DNA from: Chloroflexia bacterium
Lineage (GTDB): Bacteria; Chloroflexota; Chloroflexia; Thermobaculales; Thermobaculaceae
Length of the DNA stretch: 40,376 bases
Assembly: GCA_030446765.1 (NCBI GenBank)
Contig: JAUJMR010000003.1
Coordinates: forward strand, 121,504-161,879
Direction: 5' to 3'
Shown: positions 34,779 through 40,376 of the stretch, piece after piece
Numbering within the stretch: position 1 is the stretch's first letter
How the letters are laid out: each line of letters starts with the position of its first letter
Program-made: the position numbers and the translations under genes
The notes under the pieces: generated by a model
The model's database searches: none
Seen by the model: only the letters and a program-made list of their open reading frames with translations
Told to the model about the DNA's origin: nothing

Positions 34779-35236
34779 GCGTGGCGAGCGGACTTTCGGA
34801 GAAGCAGTTGCGGATGTTCCGGCGGCTGACGGCTGCGGCGGGCGTGGAGAACCTGCTCATCTTCGCGCCTGTCGCCTTGCCGAAACTGTATGCGCGCTAC
34901 TATCGAATGAACAACCGGCTCAACCGGCTGCTGCGCCTCGGAGGAGAAGAAGGGCTGCCGCCGTCGGAGGGGATAAACAAGCTCTTCGTCAACATGACCG
35001 GGATACTTGGGACAACTATGGGAGCAGCATTGCTCTACGCCGCCCGAGACATCCCCAACCGGTGGGGAATTCCTGTAGTGAGCGCCACGTCGCGCCTCGT
35101 GTCGATAGGGGTGATATGGCACTACGTCGCCGCGGAGCGGGTCGCGCGCGTGATGCTCCTGTTCACCGTGCCGGACATCATCTTCTCGGGTGCCTTCCTC
35201 TATTACGCCGCTCGACTGCGACGCAGGCGCCCTTGA
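34775..35236 (+). CDS. Four-helix membrane protein, paralogue 2
   Basis: ATG 34775 overlaps the oxidase stop by 4 bases. The 153 residues have the same helix pattern as the protein at 31581 (about 22-40, 70-92, 98-115, 122-143), with motifs NNRLNRLLRLGGEEG and INKLFVNMTGILGTTMGAAL, and a basic tail (ARLRRRRP). The strict pairing of this small protein with an FAD oxidase in both cassettes supports a shared complex at the membrane. Confidence 0.82.
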   Translation: MSVASGLSEKQLRMFRRLTAAAGVENLLIFAPVALPKLYARYYRMNNRLNRLLRLGGEEGLPPSEGINKLFVNMTGILGTTMGAALLYAARDIPNRWGIPVVSATSRLVSIGVIWHYVAAERVARVMLLFTVPDIIFSGAFLYYAARLRRRRP

Positions 35237-35276
35237 CCGGGGAATACTCACGAACGACCCCTGGAGGATAGACCAC

Positions 35277-35903
35277 ATGACGCAGCAGCCGGAGACCCTG
35301 TCCACAGCCGGGATCACCTTCAGCGAGACAATGGCAGGCGGCTTCACGCTCGGCACGGACGACGTTGAGGCGGGCGACCAGCAGGGCAAGGCCGCCGGAA
35401 ACATACTCGCAATCCACTGCGATATCGCGGTCGAGAATCTCGATCGGTTCGTCGCCAACCGCGATGAGCCGGGATCACTAACGGGAACAGTAGACTACCC
35501 GCCCATGGGCATGGGACTCCCGGCGGAGCGTGGCGTGTTCAACCTCTTCAGCCCCTCGGGCGACCCGAAGATGCGGCTGATGGTGTACGAACTCGCGTTG
35601 CAGCACGAAGGGGAAGGCTACTACCTCGCGGGCAAGAAGGAGGTCCGCGACGACTTCGGCGTGGACCTCTGGTCGGACACGACGACGCTCTACACCCGGC
35701 TGCACCAGGGAACGGACGCGGAAGGTCCCGTAGTCGGCGCGGGGATCCTGCGGCTTGGCCCGACGGAGCTGATGCGCCTGCTCTCGACCCTGCGCGCGAC
35801 GCATGCGCCCTCAAAGGTAGAGGAGTCGCGGGTGATCGCCACCTTCGGGCAATTTTTCCTGGGACAGCTCTGGGGCTCCTACGCCCGAATGGTCGCGAGG
35901 TAG
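35277..35903 (+). CDS. Stand-alone domain related to a module of fused cholesterol-oxidase-like proteins
   Basis: The frame opens at 35190; ATG 35277 with GGAGG nine bases upstream is the better start (208 residues). Characteristic strings are ITFSETMAGGFTLG, RGVFNLFSPSGDPKMRLMVY, GYYLAGKKEVRDDFGVDLWS, DTTTLYTRLHQG and GPVVGAGILRLGPTELMRLL. From memory, sequences like these occur as a beta-rich domain between the GMC oxidase and alpha/beta-hydrolase parts of very long bacterial proteins. Here it is a separate gene in the same cluster as both partners. No catalytic residues are obvious and it has no signal peptide. It may be a substrate-binding subunit (inference). Confidence 0.75.
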   Translation: MTQQPETLSTAGITFSETMAGGFTLGTDDVEAGDQQGKAAGNILAIHCDIAVENLDRFVANRDEPGSLTGTVDYPPMGMGLPAERGVFNLFSPSGDPKMRLMVYELALQHEGEGYYLAGKKEVRDDFGVDLWSDTTTLYTRLHQGTDAEGPVVGAGILRLGPTELMRLLSTLRATHAPSKVEESRVIATFGQFFLGQLWGSYARMVAR

Positions 35904-35910
35904 CGCCGCC

Positions 35911-36405
35911 GTGAGTCAGGAAGTCCAGGTAAGGGTCCCGGTCTCCGAAGCTCCGGTCGCGAGACGATCGAGTCGGTACAGAGCAGTGTCGGTGATCGGC
36001 CTTCTCTTGCTCGTTCAGGCTGGGGTGCTGTTGGCGATCGGGGTGTACAACCTCTGGGAGTTGGGGGCCACCCCGTCTCTCGATGCGTTCCTTCGCCGCC
36101 TGAGCGCCTTCCTTGGCGCGATCCTCGCGCTGCTTGCGCCGCTCACCCTGACGGCAGCCATAGCGTGCTTGGCTGCCCGCCGGAACGCGTGGTCCCTCGC
36201 TATCCTGACGCAGGGGCTTGGCCTGCTGGCGGCACTCGTCCTGTACCTGCGCGAGGGACCAGCCCCGGCGTACGTGTACGGCGTCATGGTCTATCACATC
36301 ATACTTGTCTTGTATCTGAACTCATGGGACGTTCAGGCATCCTTCCGTGCGCGCACCGCGCGTACCGCCGATGCAGCACCCGTGGAGGATCGCGTCGGTG
36401 ACTAG
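35911..36405 (+). CDS. Four-helix membrane protein of unknown function
   Basis: GTG 35911 lies 7 bases after the previous stop, with no strong ribosome site, so coupling to the upstream gene is likely. The 164 residues contain about four helices (VIGLLLLVQAGVLLAIGVYN; an Ala/Leu-rich helix near 65-90; LAILTQGLGLLAALVLYLRE; YGVMVYHIILVLYLN) and a polar tail. It is not similar to the FAD-oxidase partner proteins. Its last codons overlap the start of the Vps62-like gene. Confidence 0.72.
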   Translation: MSQEVQVRVPVSEAPVARRSSRYRAVSVIGLLLLVQAGVLLAIGVYNLWELGATPSLDAFLRRLSAFLGAILALLAPLTLTAAIACLAARRNAWSLAILTQGLGLLAALVLYLREGPAPAYVYGVMVYHIILVLYLNSWDVQASFRARTARTADAAPVEDRVGD

Positions 36406-38323
36406 GACCAGGACCATCCGCAACAGCCCCGATACAGCCGAAGTGGATACTTCGTGGCCGCAGGCCGATTCTCGCCCGGAGGATGACCTGGCTCTCCTGC
36501 GGCGATTCGAGCCGGTCATCCGGTACACGCGCGGCGAGCAGTTCTACCCGATGGATATCGAGCCCTATGTGCGCGAGAGCTCGCTCTGGGTCCGGCGGCC
36601 CGATGAGGACCCACACCTTGTCATCCCGGAGGGCTCGCTCACCCCTGAGAAGCTCGCCGAGCCACGCGAGGACCCGTTCGGGACCGTCTACTACCTGCGC
36701 TTCATCGAGCCGCTGCAGATCACCAGGCTGGCGGCGTACAGCTTGAGATCGAGCCGCCAGAAGCGCGAGGCCATAGACATCTTCCGGGCGGGCCGGGGCA
36801 GGCTGGCGCGTGTGGGCTATGTCTCACGCCTTGCCGACGCCCTGTTCTCCCTGACCCTCCTGGCGCGCGGGCGCGTTCCAGGCGCGACCGCGGCCGCGGC
36901 GGCTATTGCGTACAAACGGATGAGTTCCGAACACGCGGTCGCGCCACAGCAATGCTATTACGGTCGCGTAATCCGCCAGGAAGGCTGGATCGCGCTGCAG
37001 TACTGGTTCTTCTATCCCTTCAATAACTGGCGGTCCGGCTTCTTTGGGGTGAATGACCACGAGGCTGACTGGGAGCTTGTCTGCGTGTACCTTTCCGAAG
37101 CCGATGCCGACCAACGCGGCCCTGAGTGGGTCGCGTACTCCTCGCACGAGTTCTCAGGTGATGATCTGCGGCGGCGGTGGGATGACCCCGAAGTGGAGAA
37201 GCTGGGGGAACACCCGGTGATCTACGCCGGTGCAGGGTCGCACGCGAGCTACTTCTCCAAGGGCGAGTACCTGACCGAGGTGCCCCTGCCCTTCCTCGCG
37301 CCTGTAAGTCGGATCATTGACCTGCTGAGCGACCTCTGGTACTCCCTTCTCGGCCGCGCTCCCCGGCAGCGAGGGCAGCAGGCGGACGGGGCGCCGCTGA
37401 GCATCTTCAGGATACCTTTCGTGGACTACGCGCGCGGTGACGGGGTGAGCATCGGCCCCGGCGGCCACAGAGAATGGGACGAGCAGCGCCTGCTCGATCC
37501 GGTGCCGGGGTGGGTCTCCGACTATCGCGGCCTGTGGGGATTGTACGCGCGTGATGTTATCGCGGGGGAGGACGCGCCCGCGGGCCCAATGTACAACCGC
37601 GACGGCTCGGTCCGCCGAGCGTGGCGTGACCCTCTCGGCTGGGCGGGGCTGGACAAGGTGCCGCCGCCACCGGAGGCTCTGCCCCGCGTTCGCACGCGGG
37701 CGGACGAGGTGCGTGGGGCGTGCGCCGCGCTGGTGGAGACGATTGACCGGAAGAGTCGCGAGGTCACCGGGCTCGGAGTGCAGGTCGCCGCAATGCGCGG
37801 GCGCCCGCACCTCGGCAAGCTGAACGAAACCTACCAGGAGCAGATTGTCGCGCTGTCAACCGAGATCGACCGGCTGCGTGCGCAGCTGACCAGGCAGGAG
37901 GCGGAACTCGAAGCGCTGGATCTGTACGAGGAGCGATTGCGGGCCGGTTACCGCGACCCGGCACGAGGGCACATCCGTCGCGCCTTCCATCCGGCATCCG
38001 ACGCGGAGCTGCGCCTCGGCCGGGTGGCCGAGATCTGGGCGGCTATCAGCGTGGGGTTGATGCTCCTCAGCTTCGTTGCAGTGGCGGTATTCGCGCGGCA
38101 GTACCTGATCCTGGGCCTGGTCGCGCTGATCTCGCTGCTCGTGTTCGTGGAGGCCGGCTTCCGTCAGCGGCTGACGCGCGTCGTGAACAGCGTGACGGTC
38201 GGGCTCACCATCGTCTGCTCGCTCATCATCCTCTTCGAGTTCTTCTGGGAGGCTATCATCGCGGCAGTGCTCGTCGCGGCCCTCTACATGATGTGGGACA
38301 ACCTCAGGGAGCTGTGGCGGTAG
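36398..38323 (+). CDS. Vps62-like protein with coiled coil and C-terminal membrane anchor
   Basis: The frame opens at 36347, but GTG 36398 has TGGAGGAT (36383-36390) upstream and overlaps the previous stop by 8 bases, giving 641 residues. RFEPVIRYTRGEQFYPMDIE, IALQYWFFYPFNNWR, NDHEADWELVCVYLSE, VAYSSHEFSGDDLRR and VIYAGAGSHASYF resemble the Vps62-type fold, whose members include proteins of uncertain function. A predicted coiled coil (about 455-545; TYQEQIVALSTEIDRLRAQL) follows. The end has two or three transmembrane segments (AAISVGLMLLSFVAVAVFAR; YLILGLVALISLLVFVEAGF; a last helix near 605-630). It closes the cluster and may tether lipid-handling components at the membrane. Confidence 0.8.
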   Translation: MTRTRTIRNSPDTAEVDTSWPQADSRPEDDLALLRRFEPVIRYTRGEQFYPMDIEPYVRESSLWVRRPDEDPHLVIPEGSLTPEKLAEPREDPFGTVYYLRFIEPLQITRLAAYSLRSSRQKREAIDIFRAGRGRLARVGYVSRLADALFSLTLLARGRVPGATAAAAAIAYKRMSSEHAVAPQQCYYGRVIRQEGWIALQYWFFYPFNNWRSGFFGVNDHEADWELVCVYLSEADADQRGPEWVAYSSHEFSGDDLRRRWDDPEVEKLGEHPVIYAGAGSHASYFSKGEYLTEVPLPFLAPVSRIIDLLSDLWYSLLGRAPRQRGQQADGAPLSIFRIPFVDYARGDGVSIGPGGHREWDEQRLLDPVPGWVSDYRGLWGLYARDVIAGEDAPAGPMYNRDGSVRRAWRDPLGWAGLDKVPPPPEALPRVRTRADEVRGACAALVETIDRKSREVTGLGVQVAAMRGRPHLGKLNETYQEQIVALSTEIDRLRAQLTRQEAELEALDLYEERLRAGYRDPARGHIRRAFHPASDAELRLGRVAEIWAAISVGLMLLSFVAVAVFARQYLILGLVALISLLVFVEAGFRQRLTRVVNSVTVGLTIVCSLIILFEFFWEAIIAAVLVAALYMMWDNLRELWR

Positions 38324-38346
38324 GGGGCGACGACCGCTGGGAAGGC

Positions 38347-38374
38347 ATCCGCATCATACAAACTTGATGCGGAT
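38347..38374. terminator. 10-bp hairpin between convergent genes
   Basis: ATCCGCATCA and TGATGCGGAT pair perfectly around TACAAACT. The stop codon of the minus-strand DDN-like gene (38354-38356) lies inside the left arm. Neither side has a T tract, so termination strength is uncertain. Confidence 0.6.
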
Positions 38375-38758
38375 GATAACGCGGTTCGCGGCGATGCGCT
38401 CGGCATTCTGCCCGGAAATGCGCCTGCGTACTCGCTGGAAGATTGACTGCTGATCCCGCGCGAGCAGGCGAGCATCAGGGGCGACGGGCTCCGCGCTGCC
38501 CTTGCGCGCCTTGCCTTGCACACGCACCTCAACGGGTGCTCCGCCCTCCAGGTTCCTCCACCACCGGCGATTGCGCTCTGAGAAGATGATGATGTCCTGC
38601 CCATCGCGGATGTAGCTTGTCGGCGTCGTGTAGATTTTGCCGCTCTTGCGCCCGGTGAAGGTAATGAGCAGCAGGCGCCTGCTGAGCGGGCTATGCAGCG
38701 GGGAGCGGAGGATGAGTTTCACGATGGCGTTGAAGATCGGACTGAGCAGCTTGAACAC
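38354..38758 (-). CDS. Deazaflavin (F420)-dependent nitroreductase-family protein (DDN-like)
   Basis: GTG 38758 (minus strand) follows GAGGGGG and gives 134 residues. The signature LLLITFTGRKSGKIYTTPTS, YIRDGQDIIIFSERNRRWWR, NLEGGAPVEVRVQGKARKG is that of the split-barrel DDN family, which uses reduced F420 to reduce quinones or nitro compounds. F420 use is inferred from family. The length agrees with the family (about 130-150). Its downstream partner on the same strand is nothing: the gene ends in the hairpin facing the Vps62-like gene. The PhyH gene lies upstream on the same strand, 173 bases away. Confidence 0.85.
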   Translation of the reverse strand: MFKLLSPIFNAIVKLILRSPLHSPLSRRLLLITFTGRKSGKIYTTPTSYIRDGQDIIIFSERNRRWWRNLEGGAPVEVRVQGKARKGSAEPVAPDARLLARDQQSIFQRVRRRISGQNAERIAANRVIIRIKFV

Positions 38759-38931
38759 GCATGACCCCCTCGAGCTGCAGGTTGCACGGGAAGACAGCCC
38801 CGGATGGCTATGCCACGATGCAGACAGATCCGTGTACGCCCAGCATAACCCGTCGCACCGGAGCCCTTGCTGGTTCTCGTCGTCCAGGCTCGTGCTCGAC
38901 GACGAGAACGCTATGGGCGACACCCAGAACC

Positions 38932-39810
38932 TCAGGACATCTCGGCCATCTTGAGCCCTTCGAAGGTGTGATGGGTGAAGTGCGGCGGGAGGTTCTTCTC
39001 GGTGTCTGCCACCACCTCATAGCTCAGGTACCGCAGTACGTCCTCGGAGAGGCTGTCGATGAACTGCTGCGAGACCCGTAGGCGCGGCACGTCCGGATCC
39101 TCCGGATTGGCAATGCGCTTCTTCACCGCCCGGTCCTCCGGCGAGACGATGCCAACGATTGCGACAGGTCGTATGCGGGATCGATTGGACGATCGGGAGC
39201 CGCGATGCAGGGCAAGGCCGCTGCGAACGGAGACCGAGCCTCGCCTGCCGAACCTGGACTCCATTCGCCCTTCGTACTCGGCGTACGTCGATTCATCGGG
39301 GAACATGCCGCCATCGAAATCGTCGCCGGGCTCGAAGTGGGTGCCCGGCACGCACTGGAAAGGTCCCATATCGGGTGTCACGTCCACGCTGGATGCGTTG
39401 ATGGCGATGGAGGTGAGGCGCCCCTGTCGGGTCTCTTCGGGCATCGGAAAGTCGCGATGCCACGGCTGATTGATGGCTCCGGGCAGTGGGATGTCACATC
39501 CCAACTCGACCACCTTGTAATCATTGCCGAACATTCGGACGCTCAGCTCGGTGATGACGGGGTGGGTGATCAGGTCCAGGAAGCCCCGTAGTCGCTCGGG
39601 ATAGGGCTCGAAGTAGAAGCGGTTCCAGCCTCGCGGAGCGGTGCCACCCTCGTGGGAGAGCGCGGCCGCGAACTCCTTCTTCAGGTCCTCATCGAGCTGA
39701 TCCGCCCACTCGGTGGGGAGCAGGTTCGGAATTCCCGTAATACCGTCCCGGTAGATCGCCTCGATCAACGCTGCAACGTCAACTCGCGCCGGGGTGGTCG
39801 TAGTAGCCAT
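38932..39810 (-). CDS. Phytanoyl-CoA dioxygenase (PhyH)-family Fe(II)/2-oxoglutarate enzyme
   Basis: ATG 39810 (minus strand) follows GAGGAAG; 292 residues. The facial triad is visible: His118 and Asp120 in NQPWHRDFPMPEE, and a second His at about 202 (LALHRGSRSSNRSRIRPV), with an Arg nearby for 2-oxoglutarate. MGPFQCVPGTHFEPGDDF is a typical PhyH strand. Such enzymes hydroxylate lipids or small molecules; a lipid substrate would agree with the neighbouring cluster, but that is inference. Transcription probably starts from the TATAAT box 45 bases upstream. Confidence 0.9.
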   Translation of the reverse strand: MATTTTPARVDVAALIEAIYRDGITGIPNLLPTEWADQLDEDLKKEFAAALSHEGGTAPRGWNRFYFEPYPERLRGFLDLITHPVITELSVRMFGNDYKVVELGCDIPLPGAINQPWHRDFPMPEETRQGRLTSIAINASSVDVTPDMGPFQCVPGTHFEPGDDFDGGMFPDESTYAEYEGRMESRFGRRGSVSVRSGLALHRGSRSSNRSRIRPVAIVGIVSPEDRAVKKRIANPEDPDVPRLRVSQQFIDSLSEDVLRYLSYEVVADTEKNLPPHFTHHTFEGLKMAEMS

Positions 39811-39854
39811 TCGCTTCCTCGTTTCTGGTTCAGCGACCTCTAGAGAACACTTCT

Positions 39855-39860
39855 ATTATA
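39855..39860 (-). promoter_or_regulatory. -10 box of the PhyH gene
   Basis: A perfect TATAAT on the minus strand, with a weak -35, gives a leader of about 40 bases to ATG 39810. Confidence 0.55.
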
Positions 39861-40217
39861 TCGTCGCTCCTGGGTCTCTTCCCAGCGAGTATCCTTCTTG
39901 TTCCCTCCGACGAGGCGGCGCTCTCCGGGTGCTGCGTGCTGCATAGCACTGGCGAACCATCTGCAGATGATGAGCTCTTACACGTGGTTCAACTGGTGGT
40001 CACAGGTGAAGCGCGACTCTGCGATACTATACATCTGGCAAGTGCATACTCGGTTGACCACCCAGGTGACTATCGAGAATGCGGACCAAGACCGCCGGGA
40101 TTGAGAGCCGAACGACCGGGGGCCGTGAGCACAACTTCCACTTGCTGCCAGAAGTGTAGTCGATGGGCTTCTGTTACTGCCCGATGGCGAGCGGCGGAGA
40201 CCCCAGGAGCGAGAAAC
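39861..40217. other. Gap between PhyH and the glutaredoxin-like gene
   Basis: The open frames here are low-complexity and show no recognisable protein. The stretch should hold the promoter of the glutaredoxin-like gene, but I see no clear one. Confidence 0.5.
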
Positions 40218-40376
40218 GTGAGCAATGACGCCGATTCGCGGGTGTTGTTCTACACGCACAATCACTGAAGCCCGTGCCGGGTGGTGAGAGAGTTTCTCTC
40301 CGAACGAGGCATACCATACGTACCGCGCGACGTCGTGCACGACCCGGAGGCGCTCGCCGAGTTCCTCGCGCTGGGC
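40218..40376 (+). CDS. Glutaredoxin-like protein, N-terminal part, with in-frame TGA at the redox position (candidate selenoprotein)
   Basis: GTG 40218 follows AGGAG (40205-40209) with eight bases of spacing. Translation gives VSNDADSRVLFYTHNH, then TGA (40266-40268), then SPCRVVREFLSERGIPYVPR and DVVHDPEALAEFLALG to the window edge, all in one frame. VLFYTHNHCSPC would be the usual start of a glutaredoxin/NrdH-type thioredoxin fold, so the TGA stands exactly for the first Cys of CxxC. The sequence on both sides is undisturbed coding sequence. If TGA is read as selenocysteine the motif is UxxC, a known arrangement in some bacterial glutaredoxin-like selenoproteins. The simpler alternative is a one-base error from TGC or TGT. 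The C-terminal half is outside the window. Confidence 0.7.
40284..40301 (+). promoter_or_regulatory. Candidate bacterial SECIS hairpin
   Basis: GAGAGA (40286-40291) pairs with TCTCTC (40295-40300) around the loop GTT. G40284 can pair with C40301, leaving U40285 bulged. The loop begins with G and lies 23 bases past the TGA. A bulged U and a G-U at the loop are features of the E. coli fdhF SECIS, and the spacing is in the usual range for bacterial SECIS elements. A competing small hairpin CCCG-TGC-CGGG lies at 40271-40281. Confidence 0.45.

Noticed and set aside
39936-40268. Separate small protein ending at TGA 40266-40268
   Set aside because: No recognisable sequence before 40218; the last 16 codons are the start of a glutaredoxin that continues after the TGA.

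Overview
This is a GC-rich bacterial window with short intergenic gaps. No rRNA or other phylogenetic marker is present, so the taxonomy is inference. The gene mix fits a Chloroflexota (Thermomicrobia-like) chromosome or metagenome contig: two putative F420-type oxidoreductases, a decaprenyl-phosphate phosphoribosyltransferase-like UbiA protein, SH3-domain cell-wall enzymes, and a dispersed palindromic repeat whose translation reads 'CHPERSEGS'. Many genes start with GTG or TTG behind a good Shine-Dalgarno. TGA is used as a normal stop in most genes.

Layout. 0-8.5 kb is clean housekeeping sequence: the PurU C-terminus, an LLM-class flavin oxidoreductase, a PH-like protein, an L,D-transpeptidase, a zinc-ribbon/TM2 membrane protein, UbiA/DPPR synthase, RlmD, an MBL-fold hydrolase and an M20 dipeptidase. 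8.5-15.8 kb holds a phosphotransferase, an SDR, an isochorismatase, a PAS/GGDEF/EAL c-di-GMP enzyme and transposase remnants; all but the SDR are broken by frameshifts. 15.9-18.7 kb is clean: an aminotransferase, an unknown protein and a secreted NlpC/P60 hydrolase with a long leader. 19-26.9 kb is again full of frameshifts: a tyrosine recombinase remnant, two copies of an M28 peptidase plus membrane protein unit, an S8 subtilase and a nitronate-monooxygenase-like flavoprotein. 27-38.3 kb is a long co-directional cluster, mostly intact, built around a cholesterol-oxidase-like GMC flavoenzyme. 38.3-40.4 kb holds a DDN-like oxidoreductase, a PhyH dioxygenase and the start of a glutaredoxin-like gene.

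The 27-38 kb cluster looks like one oxidative lipid or sterol pathway. It contains a GMC oxidase, an alpha/beta hydrolase with a cysteine nucleophile, two paralogous FAD-linked oxidases each followed by a related four-helix membrane protein, an SRPBCC protein, a DUF1772-like membrane protein, a stand-alone version of a domain I recall from large fused cholesterol-oxidase-like proteins, and a membrane-anchored Vps62-like protein. Several genes overlap by a few bases. The substrate cannot be read from sequence.

The most striking single observation is at the right edge. A glutaredoxin-like frame has an in-frame TGA exactly where the first cysteine of the CxxC motif belongs, and a short hairpin with a G-first loop follows it. 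It reads as a candidate UxxC selenoprotein. Because other parts of the window are full of apparent indels, raw-read support for that TGA is the first thing to establish.
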